NCBI GenBank assembly: GCA_018398765.1
Contig: JAHBMJ010000889.1
Location: forward strand, 1-38,607
Source: Chromera velia
Taxonomy: Eukaryota; Sar; Chromeraceae
Reading direction: 5' to 3'
Length of the DNA stretch: 38,607 nucleotides
The notes beneath the pieces were generated by a model. That model searched no databases and had not been told where the DNA came from. It saw only the letters and a list, made by a program, of their open reading frames with translations. The position numbers were made by a program, and so were the translations under genes. Positions 12,270 through 23,900 of the stretch are shown here, one piece after another; position 1 is the stretch's first letter, and the number at the start of each line of letters is the position of its first letter.

Positions 12270-12772
12270 TGTGGAGTCCTACCCTATGGCGCCGCCCTCT
12301 GGACCCTTGCATGCGCTGTATCTGAATGACTCAGAGCCTGCGTGCCGATGCCATACTCTGCCGCCGCGTGCATGTATACGCAATCGACTTACATATATGT
12401 ACGTATTGCGTGCGTCGATCAAAGTTGTCAAAGTCGAGTCTGCATATGACCTTCGCATTCAAGCAACACGTCACTCAAGCAACGGATAGCATCGTTTGAG
12501 TCTGATGTCTGTTTGTCACAGATCAAGAGAGCTCTTGAGAGTCTGAGAGAGAGGAATGAATAGAAACTGTGCATAATAGAATGCATCTAGCTAATTAGAA
12601 TCCCACTGGGAGATCGCGTTAGCGCTTAAACTAATATAGAGCCAAACCTCTTGTAAAGTGTTGCTTAAGTTAGTGTTGCTCACGTTCCTTCCCTAAATCT
12701 TCCTAAGGTTCTTGCCCTCGCTTTACCTTCTGTCTGGACGCTATAAGGTGGCTGGACAGGAGGAACAAAGCA
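12270..12772 (+). repeat. Left LTR (503 bp)
   Basis: Direct copy of 16704-17206, same length, about 92% identical by eye with no gaps. Begins TG, ends CA. The only ORF inside (12223-12489) has a degraded counterpart in the other copy (16705-16923), as expected from the LTR similarity, and is not a gene. Confidence 0.85.
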
Positions 12773-14833
12773 TTGTGGTGACTGCTCAGCTCGATGAGTG
12801 TCGACTCTTGTTTTCCTTCTGTGATGGAGATCAGATGTGTCCTTTTATGCAACCGTTGAAAGCCGATTGCAACGATATAGGCACGGTCAAGCAAAGTCTG
12901 TGAGTGGGGGAATTCAGCATTCCCTTGTGTCCCAAGCTGATTGAAGCCCTGTTTCGGAGATTTCCTTCGAGTCTGATCCTGGACTTTGCCTTTGTCCTTA
13001 GGTGGAGAGCCCGAAGATCGTTGGAGGTCGCCAAAGCCGATGGTGGAGATGTTGCTTGGTGTTGCTCGGGATTTCAAGGAGCCTGATTTCATTGAGAATG
13101 CTGCCTATGAGCAGATCGCAATCCAAATAGCCAGTAGAGTGCTTTTTTTATGCCTTTTGATTCTGTAACTGTCTCCGTCTTCCGGATGAGTGTCAGCTGA
13201 TCACCTTCACTTGTCTTTGCTGTTAGTTGCTTGCTTGTCTGCGCAAGGCTGACCACCTTCGTGGCCTGCAAGCACATCTAGCATGTCTAGGTCTGTCTGG
13301 ACTGGTCCTCTGACAGCGTTAAAACATAAGAAGATGCCCTTCGCCTCTCCCATGTGTTTGTAAGGTTATCACTTTCTTCCAAGAGAGAGCTTGTCGCTTC
13401 TGGCTGTCCGTCTATCGTATGGATCGTTCAATGAGTAGCCGTTCGATCGGGTGTGCAAGACTCTGCTTGCATGTTAAACAGACAGAAGGAATGGATGGCG
13501 GCGTACCATATGGAATAACGCAGTGACGGCCGGTGTGCCAGCCAGGGAGGGCCTTCTGCTCTGGGACTCCGACGCGGCGAGCCTGGAGTAGGAAGGAGGG
13601 AGAAGTAAGGAAGGGGTATTATAAAATAACATCGAGCCTGTCCTTGATGGTAAGAGAGGCAGAAGGGTCGCGGCAGACCTACTGAGAGATAGAGTAGGGC
13701 ACACGGCAGCTACCGCCTCGTCTCTTACCGGCGCCGGCATATTTTTAACTAACCGGGAAGGGCAAGAGGGGGTCGTAGGGGAAGGGAAGGGAAAGGGAGG
13801 GAGAAGGGGGGGGAAGGGGGAAGAGGGGGTAAAAAGGGGGGACAAAGGGGAAGGGAAAGGGAGGGGAAAAGGGGGGGGAAGAGGGAGAGAGGGGGGTTGC
13901 TTCAGGGTGGGGGGGCAAATCAAATCGAGGCTGGCCGAGAGCATACAAAGTACTAGCGACTGAGTGTGACTGGAGCATCTTTTGTCCAGAGTTGAGAGTT
14001 CATGTGTCAAAAGGAGCAGCAAGGGGATAAAATGAGACAGAAAGAAGAAACAAGATAAAAAGAGACCAGTGGAGCAGTCTGCAATGTGTCCGGTCCCTTC
14101 TTTCCCTCCTTTTATGCAGCTACTAACACGCGCAAAATGTGTTTGTGCTCGATAAGACGGCCGAGCCCTTCTGTCAACGAGAACTCGAAGTCAATTGCCT
14201 ACCCCTACGTCAGCTACATATAAGACGGGGGCAGAGGACTGCCTGATTGCCACCGCCATGCGTTTATGCCTGCGTGTGCCCACGACTGCCTGAGACCGCT
14301 CTTGCACCCCTGCTCTGAACTTGAGAGAAGGATTGAGCTCAATGCAAAGCTGAGCATCAAAGAGGCAGACTGCGAGAACGACAAGTCAAGCACCGCACGT
14401 GCCGCGCATTCGGAACTTCTGGAACTCCCCTTGGAAGAGTGACCATTCTTCTCTCGCGGCTTCTCTTGGCTTTGTTTTGTATGTGGCTTAGGAGTCAGAC
14501 CCCTTGTATGGCTGAGAGCACGAGCGCCTAGACGAGCGCCTAGACGAGCGCATAAGAGGGCGCCTTCATTCGCTGTCTCCTTTTCGTTTCCGTCTGCTAC
14601 TTTAAAACATTTCGTGTTATCCTTAGTTTCTCTCTTTGAGAGTTTCTTTCTTTGAGAGAAAGAGACTGGAAGAGGCTGAGGAAAAATGAGTAGAGGAGGA
14701 GCAAAGAAAGAACGAATCTTAAGAGAAACAGAAAGAGATGTCTGTTTCAACGAGAAGAGAAGAAGACGAAAAAAAAAAACGAGGGAATAGCCCGTGCATG
14801 TCTCTTTGTCCCTTCTGTATCTTCTCCCTGCAG

Positions 14834-14991
14834 GGGGATGTCGGTGCTTTGGAAGCCCTCTGGGGTCTCTGGGTATCGCCTCTCCCCCTCGCAGCACGGG
14901 AGTTGATGGGAGCCTTGGTGGAGCCAGCCGTCTCTGCGCAAGCATCTGCATGGAGCCAGACAGTGTGCCGCCAGGCGTCTCCCTCCGATAG
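14834..14991 (+). other. Exon-like segment inside the LTR element
   Basis: A polypyrimidine tract and CTGCAG acceptor (14828-14833) are followed by 158 bases open in one frame (GDVGALEALWGLW..., ...VCRQASPSDR) and then by AG|GTCTGAC. The acceptor and the GTC donor match the intron style of the neighbouring host genes. It may be a fragment of a host gene captured by the element, or coincidence. I find no partner exons. Confidence 0.25.
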
Positions 14992-16703
14992 GTCTGACCA
15001 GGTGCCATTCATTCGTTGATGTCTGTTCTTGTGTATTCGGTCGATCTACGGTGTTGTTGACAACAGGCGAAGACGTGCATGCAGTCTTCGGGAAGGAAGT
15101 GAAATAGAAGAGAGAGGAGGAAGAGATGTGAATACATGTATATGAATATATATGTGTGAGGCTTTCTGCTGCCGCCCTCTGGTTTCTCCGTCTCTTTACG
15201 TTTTGTTCGAACCTCCGTTTGCCCGTCTACTTGCATTCAGAAAATTAAAAAAGCTGGAATGGGATTGTTTGCAGGCGTACTATTCTCTCTGTCACCCGCC
15301 TCCTTCCGGCAGGCTGGTCTGAGAAAGAGAGAGAGAGAGTGAGGGAAGGTGGAACGAAGTTAGGAAACGGAGTTGGCTACCTCTTTCCTTCCGTCGGTTC
15401 CGCCCTTTTCTTTTCAATCACTTTGTTGTTGGTGGTGTTCGATCTGCGTCTTTCTTTTGAGACCACGGAGGTGTTGGAGATGCTTTGTTTTTCCGTCTTG
15501 CTTCAAGGGAAACGAAGGTAACATGAAGGAGAAATGAGATAAAAAGGAAACGGTGGGACTGCACAAGAGTTTGAAGAGTGGAGATTTGTTGGAATGAGCT
15601 TGTCTGTCCCTCTTAGAATTTTTGTATTGGCACCGTCTCCACTTTCTAACCTATCGCTTTCCGATGCCCTCTAATACTATCCCGTTTATGAATGTGAAGA
15701 TCTGATGTGGTGGGAGCGTGTATCCACGCACGTGCATGCCTGAACTTTTGCCCCGTTAGTTCTTTGATTGGCTGCACGTATCCCTCTGAGTCTGTCTGTT
15801 TGTTGCTCGGTAGAAGGTCGATCGGTCTGCTCTTTTCTTTTCCCAGTTTCGGTCGTTTGCTTCTCTGTCTTCTTGCTGTGGCTGCCTTTTCTACTGGCAG
15901 CATCGAAATGAACTCTTGTCATATGGGGTGTGTTGTTGAGAGTTCATGTCCTTTACTTTTGCCTCCATGTAGCCGCGTTTGCTTATCTGACTTTGCCGCA
16001 TTGGTGCGAGGCCGGCGCCTCAGAGGAGGAAAGAAGACAAAGAGGGGAAAGCAAAGTGGGAGTGAGAAGTAAGAAAGTGAAAGAAGGAAAATGAAAAAAA
16101 GAAAATAAAGAAAAAAATGAGGTGGACGACTGTGAGCGCATGCATCAGCATGGTGATGCATGTGTACATATGACCACACGGATACCGCGTGGGCCTCACT
16201 GTGTCTTGCTCTCTATCGCTCTTTCTGTCTAGTATTTCCGTCTTGTTCTTTCTTTCACGGAGATCTGAGAGGTTAATAGAAAGCTGGGGAAACGTAAAAC
16301 CTTACATTAGGAAGCTTGCGGCCATCGAGTGACGGGCTCTCAGACTGCCGTCAGGTAGAGATGGTATGCTTTTGCAGGCTACGAGCAAGCCAACGTCCCT
16401 AAAACAGGTTTTTCGAGGAAAGATCTGGTAGGTTGGCGTTGCCAGCGAGGCAGTGGTGATAGTACCTCTGCGTACGTTAATCTGATTGACTTGCATCAAC
16501 GGGAGGAAACTTTTCTGCTTATCAGCTTTCGCGTCTAGATTTTCTCGACTACCTCCTTGAAGGTGTTCTGTTGGTTGCATGGGTTTGCATTGTGTGTAGT
16601 TGATCGTGTCCTTTTGCTCGCCTTTTTTCCCTTTCTGCGCATGCTCGAATGAGTCTGACTGATCGCGGGGACACAATTTTCTTGTCCGTGGCCGGGGGGG
16701 ATC

Positions 16704-17206
16704 TGTGGAGTCCTACCCTGTGGCGCCGTCCTCTGGACCCTCGCATGTGCTGTATCTGAATGACTCAGAGCCCGCGTACCGACGCCATGCTCCGCCACCG
16801 TGTACATATATACGCAATCGACTTACATGCATGTACGTGTTGCGCACGTCGATCAAAGTTATTGAAGTCGAGTCTGCATATGACCTTCGCATTCAAGCAA
16901 CACGTCACTTAAGCAACGGATAGCATCGTTTGAGTCTGATGTCTGTTCATCACAGATCAAGAGAGCTCCTAAGAGTCTGAGAGAGAGGAATGAGTAGAAA
17001 CTGTACATAATAGAATGCATCCAGTTGATTGGAATCCCACTGAGAGATCGCGTTAGCGCTTAAACTGATATAGAGCCAAACCTCTTGTAAAGTGTTGCTT
17101 AAGTTAGTGTTGCTCACGTTTCTTCCCTAGATCTTCCTAAGGTTCTTACCCTCGCTTTACCTTCTGTCTGGACGCCATAAGGTGGCTGGACAAGAGGGAC
17201 AAAGCA
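16704..17206 (+). repeat. Right LTR (503 bp)
   Basis: Direct copy of 12270-12772. Substitutions between the two copies (about 40) are all transitions. The G-rich purine run immediately before it fits a polypurine tract. The following bases AGGG duplicate those preceding the left LTR. Confidence 0.85.
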
Positions 17207-17219
17207 AGGGGCTAATAAT

Positions 17220-17806
17220 AGGGGTCTAGAATTGCTATCACAACACCCTATGAAGGGGTGTTATCGGCTTTGCGTGTATACTAAGTATAGCACCTCGGGG
17301 GGGGGGCGTCGGCCTTTGGCCAACGGCTATATACAACGCCCTTACAGGGGTGTAGGAGGTCGTAAGGGGGCGTTGGAAGAGCGCTTTCTATGCAAGGCGA
17401 TGCACAAGCGTTCAAAAGCCCTTTTATTCAGACACGTATGCTGATAAAGACCTTCTTCCACAACAGACAAAAATGAATGAATCATGTTTGATTTTGATTT
17501 ATAATGACTAGATTTTGCATGATATATTAAAGGGCGTAGGCTGATGTAAATTGGCTAGATTCGGCTGGATCTGACTAGCACTGTAGCACAATATGATTAT
17601 TCATGAGTTTAGCTCAATTTTTTGTGAATGAAGGGGTGTAGCCTGTCTAAGACCTTATACATTCAACACAATCAAAACACCCTAGGGGCGGCAAAATGCC
17701 TTTATATACAACGCCCTTAAGGCGTAGCCCCTAGGCACATCTCTATATACTACGCCACCCCCCCCCCCCCNNNNNNNNNNNCCCCCCCCCCGTATCTAGA
17801 CCCCTA
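17220..17806. mobile_element. Small terminal-inverted-repeat element (MITE-like) with assembly gap
   Basis: The ends are AGGGGTCTAGA (17220-17230) and its complement TCTAGACCCCT (17795-17805). Flanking them is the direct repeat GGCTAATAAT (17210-17219 and 17808-17817), a target-site duplication of 9-10 bases. That size would suit Mutator-like or hAT-like transposases, but no transposase is encoded. Inside are hairpin-prone segments (CAACACCCTATGAAGGGGTGTT near 17240) and a repeated TATATACAACGCCCTTA (near 17327 and 17701). A poly-C run interrupted by 11 Ns (17771-17781) makes the true length unknown. The element inserted into DNA touching the right LTR of the LTR element. Confidence 0.65.
17771..17781. 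other. Assembly gap (11 N) inside poly-C
   Basis: Eleven Ns flanked on both sides by about 10-12 C. The gap size is nominal, and the homopolymer is the likely cause of the break. Confidence 0.99.
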
Positions 17807-17904
17807 TGGCTAATAATGCCGTCGATGGCTTTTAATGTTCTGTTCTGGGCCGGGCTTCTTACAGTTGCCTTCAATGCCTTCATGCATGATCAGGTCGGAA
17901 AATG

Positions 17905-20900
17905 CTATAGGTATCCATACCTTTCCCTTTGCATCAAGTCATTTGCTTCTTCAACGGCCATTTGCGTTGCCCCTCTATCGTGCGAATGCCTAGGCGAATG
18001 CTGTACGAACCCTCCCGCATGGCCTTCCAATCCGTCCCTCGAGGGCCTCCCCCCCCCCTTGCTGCTTCGCCTCCAGGGAGCGTGACGCGAGACGGCACCG
18101 CCTCCATCCCGCACAGACATGGAGAGGGCTCCACCCTCCAACCCTTCTCTTTCAACCCCTGCCCCTTCTCTTGTCTGTCCTATACTGACACTCCAGTGGA
18201 GGGAGGAGCCTTCAAGTCTCTGCTCTGCGGGGAGACGGGAATTCGTCAGAGCGACTGCAGACGAAGGGAGGGCCTGCAGGTCTCTCAAGTCAACAACCTC
18301 AAGCTGCGTGGAACCGACAGGGAACGAACCGGAGGCGACTTGCTTGAAAGGTCGCCAGAGCATTCGGTGCAATCTGTCATCTCCGGCTGCTGTCTGGCTC
18401 TCCCCTACACCCCCCACTGCACCCCCGGCAGCGTCATCACCGCCTCCGGGGGCGCCACTTAGGGCAGCGGCGGGTGAGGCTGAAATGGGAGATGGTGAAA
18501 GGGGGGGGAGGCTACCCCTTGGGGCAACTACTGGCGGCTCATGCACATCCGATGCGGTGCTTCTTTGAGAATCTGCCAGAGACACAGATCCCCCACGCTG
18601 CTCCTCTACACCTCCTGCGTGCTCACCTAACCCTGCCGTCTCCCCGTCTCCTCTCATCCCCCCTGTAGCAGCGGGAGGGACGTGGGAGGGTCCGAGGACT
18701 GACGCGGAGGTTTCCAAATCCCCGAAAGGCCCCGCTGCAACGAATTCTCCTTCACAGGCAGCTGCAAGCTCCGGTCGCACCGACACACGCAACACGCATC
18801 TTTTGGGTTTAAACAGGGAATGGCAGTTATCTAGACAAAAAACAAGTCGGGCCCTGCAAAAGAGGGGGTCATCGGGCTCTCCCGATTCTGCTTCCTCTGC
18901 CCCGTCCCCTGCTCCTTCATGCGAACGCGGAGGAGCCACAACAGCCTCCTTCTCTTCAACAGACGGACAAAGAAGTCGCAAAGTCAAACACCCAGCAGAG
19001 GCAGCCGAGGCACCTCCTTGACTGCCCTCACCCCCCCCCCCTTCCCCTGTAGTGTTTCGTCCCGGTGTCGCATTTGTGTGCTGTGAGCTTCGGTAGGAGG
19101 CAAGACGCGACATGGCCCAGGAGGCCGAGCTAGATCGCCCAGACACGGAATGCCCCCCCACATCCCGCACACGCCGCGCCGCCCGAATGGGCATGCAGCA
19201 CGTCTGGACCCACGTAGACGACCCCGAGAGGGGACGCGAGGCAACGAGACGACGGCTGCCTGTTGAAACGGGGGAGGACAGAGGGGGCTTGCTGGGTGCA
19301 TCCCCCCCCGGGGGAATGCGGGAACTGACGGAGGGAGAGAGAAGCCCCGACACACGGGCGGGTGAGCGGTGTTGCAGCGATGGTGATGTCTTCCCATACA
19401 ACGGGCCGCTCTGGCCCCTTGCCCAAGAGGACGAGGGACCCGCAAGGCTGGATTCTGCAACGCTCTGCCCCCGTGCATGTGCGAGGGACAGCGAACGCTC
19501 CTGCTGACCAGGCCCGCACAGGGGGACAAATGCAGACACTGCGGGCAGAGCCGTGGAAGGCGCGGCCATCACGGCAGGGTCACTCTCCGTCTGTGCCCAG
19601 TGGAAGTCTGTGGCAGAGCTCACAGGGGTAGTCAACGCACTGTCAGCGTAGAACCCAAAAGACAAGTCGTGTTTGTGGACGTTGAGCTGCCATCCCAGCC
19701 GGAGGGGTGTCACGGCCGCGAGAGAAGTGCGGAGAGACGCGGCGAGGGCGTCAATTCGGTCATTTCGGGGGAGAGACAACTCGAGACAGACAAGCAAGGC
19801 CTGTCCTGCTGCGACTGAAAGGGAAATTTCTGTTACTCCCAGCTGCGGTCCCCCCCCTTTTGTCTCTGTACCTTTCTCTGGGTCGTTCTCAGACAAATTT
19901 CCGTTCATAACACGAACATCCTCTGCCTCTGCTCCAATAAAGTCACTCAAATTCATCACGGGTTTCAAACCAGGGCTCTTTTGCGAGAGGGGGTATGACC
20001 CTTCGCTCCCGTGTCGCAGGGGGGGGGTTGAGTTCCTCATATCACCCCTTGCGTCCAAACTTTGGGATCCTGGTGTCTCTGTCGTCCTCCCCACACTCCC
20101 CTCCTCTTCTTCTGCAAGGAAGGCGTCGATGTCTGCCATCCAGGCAGGGGGTTGCTGTGTGGACGCTGAAGGTGACTGGGCCCCCTCTCCTGACTGACCG
20201 GGAACACCTTCGCTCCCCCCCCCCTCTCCCTCTTCTCCCTCTGCAAAGCCAAACCCGTCCCCCCCCTCCATTACCTCTACCTGCCCCTGGTCTTCCTCTT
20301 CCTCTTCATCACCGAAAGGATTCAGACTGCCGGCCCAGCCGGATACTGACACTTCGAAAGCGCCCCCCTGCACACCCATTTCACCATCATCCTCCAAATC
20401 CCCCAAAGGCCTCGGTACACCTTCGCCCAAACCCCCGAAAGTCGAAGCATCGGGACCAATCGCACTCAACATCCCCCCCTGAGACTCTACTTCATCACTC
20501 CCCCCCTCTTCACCCTCCTCACTCCGCCCCCCCTCCCCATTCCCCTTTCCCCCCTCTGTTCCATCCTCTTCGTCCACTTCCAAAATTACTTCTACTGCCG
20601 GAGATGCTGCTGTAATCCCCAAATCTACCCCCTCACTACTTGCGGTCTTTCGGGAAAGCGCAGACACAGGGCTCGTCCCAGACGGGTCTATCGCTGCCCC
20701 CCCTGCCCCTACTGTCTCAACAACCTCCTGCCCGCTACCTGAAACTTCAACGCCCTCTGCAGAGACAGCAGCCGTCTCGACCCCTACGGCAACTGTAGGG
20801 TCTGCGACTACTGCTGCTGCGTTTGCTAGGGCGGCATCTGCCCGTGCACCCTCCCCCTCCTTTCCCCCGAAAGAGAAAGTCGAATGGAAAAACCCGGCCA

Positions 20901-23900
20901 GACTCGAGAAGGCTCCTGACTGGAAACTCGCACCGTGACTGTGGCCGGAAGCGTCTGCAATATCTCGATGACTGCCCCCCACTCCGTCAGCGTTACCCGT
21001 CTGCCCATCCGCAGACCTCCCCCCCTCATTTTTTTTCTTGTTGCCGGACGAAGAAGAAGAAGATTCCTTCTCCCTCTCCCCCCCCCTCCCACCCGACGAT
21101 GAGGACCCCCTCCTGTATCCCCCTCTGTCTTTCTCCTTCGAGGGACGCCCTCCTGGACTTTGAGAACCCGAAGCGCTCAGTCCGTTTTCGAGAACTTTGG
21201 TGGGAAGGGAGACGGAGGAGCAGGAGGAAAGGAAGTGGAGAAAGTTGAAAGTCGCAAGCCAGGCGAGAACAAATTGCACGCCGAATTCGCCTATCGGGAG
21301 GCTGCTCACAACTGAGCTCGGGCTTTTGCTCCTGCTGCCCAATTCAGGAATCAGAGGAAGCGCGCAGCCGAAAAGAGATGCGACGTAATGCCGAATCCGT
21401 TGCTGCAGCCACAGGCAAAGGACACAGGAGGATCGAGAGAGAAATGCAGAGACAGTTTTTGTGGTCCAAAAACCACTGGAAAGAACACTGCTCTTTCAGA
21501 AGAATGAACAAAGTGAGACGACGACCATGAGAGGAGAGGGAAACAGAAGCCCTTTCAAACGTGAGGCCGGAATCGTGCATACAAAAAGATGGGGAAAGCG
21601 GTTAGCGGAAAAAGTGCAAGAAAGAAAGAAAGAAAGAAAGAAAAAGAAACCAGAGAGAAGGAGAGTGGGCCACGGAGAAAACGCAAAAAAAAACAAACAA
21701 TCAACGCACTAGCCCAGCAACCAACCTTCAGGTCTCTTTCTACAGAGTCCAATCTGCTCTTCACTTTACGAAGAGCCCGAAGCACCCGAGCCTGACTTTT
21801 TTCGTCAAGCTCTTCGACTCCCTCACGGGTCGCACTCTCATCACCCCTGCCGTCCAAATTTTCCCTCGAGGAGCTGATAAAAGCTAGCCCCTCACACGTG
21901 ATCTCTAACCCCACCTCAGCAAGGCGCATGCGTGCGTCACTGAGCCCCGTCTCGGCGGCTGCCAGGAGATCTTTGGAGAATTTCTTGTCTGCCTCTGTCA
22001 GCTCACACGCACTTTTGAGAGACTCTCCCCACAGGCCCCCTGCCTCCAGGAGGGAAGAGGGGTGTGAAGCCTCCAGAGCGTCAAAGTCACTCTGGAGCAC
22101 GGACATCATCGAGGAGTCCGACCATTGCCGGGAAGGACTCATGCTTCCCCTCTCCATGCCCCCTCCTACACTCCCACCCCCGTCTCTGTTGGCATGGGAC
22201 ACAGGGGTGGCTGCAGTGGACTGGCGACTGCGGCCAGGCACAGAGCCGACTGCAGTTCCAGCGGCAGGGGCTGCACGGGAAAAAGAAAGCAGACCTCTCA
22301 CGTTTGTGAATAAGGCAGTGGACAGATAGTTCGTCCGCGGGTTTCCTTCCTCCTTTCCCCCGCTCCTGTCCTTACCCCACCCTGAATTTTTCTTCGTCTT
22401 GCCTGAAGACATTGAAACCTCTGCCTCGACCCCCCCCCGTGTTTCAGACGCCTCCCCCAACTCTGCTTCTGCGGCAGCAGCTGCTGCCGCGGCCGCCGCT
22501 GCAGCCTGTTTTTCCTGTGCGGACTTTCGACGGGCCCTATCTCTCTCCGCTTCTGCCTCCAGCTCTGCGATCAGAGAGGCGAAGGCCTGCCCCCCTAACT
22601 GGGACACCCGACGGAGACGGAGGAGAACCCAACGTCGGCGTCTCTCAGAGGAACGGGGAGACAGGGCAGGAGGGGGGGGGACTGAAGAACCAGGCGACGA
22701 TTCGGACGCAGAAACGAACGATGCCACTGGAGCCTGCTGTTTGCTGCTCCCAACAGCCAAACCCCCGTTTGCTGCACTCGGTTCTCTCTCCCTTCCCGTC
22801 CCCCCTGATCCCGGCAACACAGGCAGGAGCCTGAGCTGCCCCGCAGACACATCCAGCACGGCATGCACATGGGGCGTGACGGCATTCGGAGCTGCAGACA
22901 GTCCTACGTGAGTAGAACCAAGAAGGAACCCCCCGGAGCTGCGGGAGACCTGCCTTTTGGGTCTACCGGGCAGGCTAGAGAACCCCATTTGGAGGGACGA
23001 CAGCTGATGACAGAGGGTCCAGGGAAGAAACGGAAGACAAAGATTTCGACCATGGAAAATGCGAAGGTGATCTGCCCCCCCCCAACTTCCTGTCAGGGAG
23101 GCTCTTTTGTTGGTATTAGAGACGGAAGAAAGGGAAGGCTCAGAACTGGGAGACGAAAGCGGAGAACAAACTTTCTCTTCCTCCGATCTCTTTACAGAGT
23201 TTCGGTGTGGAGCCCTCCCTCCCCCCCCTAAATTTTTCTTTCCCTCATCTCGAGCAGGATCGCCGTCTCCCTTGCTGGCACCCCGATTATCCATCGGGAT
23301 CCTTGGAGACTCGCCCTCCTGCCCCCCCCCTGCAGTACCCTCCTCCGTTTCCGCTTCCGTCTCCCCCTCTCTCGTTGGTATCGCGTCTTTTTCATCCCCC
23401 TCTTCACAATCATAGAAGGTACTCCCCCCCCTCTTGGACTCTGACAAAGGAGACGCATTGGGAATATGCCGGACCGACAAGTCCCCTAGTCTGCCTGTCT
23501 GCCCACCCTCTGCCTCTGCCTCACCCGTCCCCGTAGCCGCAACTGCAGCTTCACTTTTCCCGTCCTCATCTCCCAGCACTATTTCTGACATTTCCTCCTC
23601 CCCTTCCCCGCTCTTGAACGCGGGGTCCTTCTCTGAGGGTCTCAAATCGGGGGGGGACCTAGGGCTACCCCTGTCTATATCTCCCGCCCCTTCTGCTTCC
23701 CTCTCTCTGTCCCCATCTCCTTCAAGCGAGATCTGAGAATGCAGAATGGAACCACACGGGGAGGCAGACAGCACTGGAGACTCACGCATCTCTCGAAGGG
23801 ATTCCCCTCCCCACCCATCTTCCTTGTCTCTTTCTCTGCTGTCTCTTTGAGACTCTCGCTCGTCCCCCTCCTCTTCCCCTTCACCGATTTCCCCTCCAAG

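Larger units (their letters stand above)
12270..17206 (+). mobile_element. LTR retrotransposon-like element, apparently non-autonomous
   Basis: Two 503-base direct repeats bound 3931 bases of internal DNA. Each repeat starts TGTGGAGTCC and ends ACAAAGCA, giving the TG...CA termini of LTRs. The element is flanked by the 4-base direct repeat AGGG (12266-12269 and 17207-17210), as expected for integrase. Just inside the left LTR, TGGTGACTGC (12776-12785) could be a tRNA primer-binding site. Just before the right LTR, GGCCGGGGGGGATC (16690-16703) could be a polypurine tract. The internal region has no long ORF and no reverse transcriptase, RNase H or integrase motif that I can see in any frame, so it looks like a non-autonomous (LARD-like) or decayed element. 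Weak gag-like open frames lie at 12900-13170. Orientation is taken from the PBS and PPT positions. Confidence 0.72.

Noticed and set aside
12776-12785. Naming the primer tRNA from the PBS-like sequence
   Set aside because: Only about 10 bases can be compared and no tRNA set for this organism is available, so the tRNA cannot be named.
14214-15008. 264-codon minus-strand ORF inside the LTR element
   Set aside because: Compositionally odd (Arg/Ser/Leu mixture over simple sequence), no recognisable domain, opposite to the inferred element direction, and overlapped by a better exon-like segment on the + strand.
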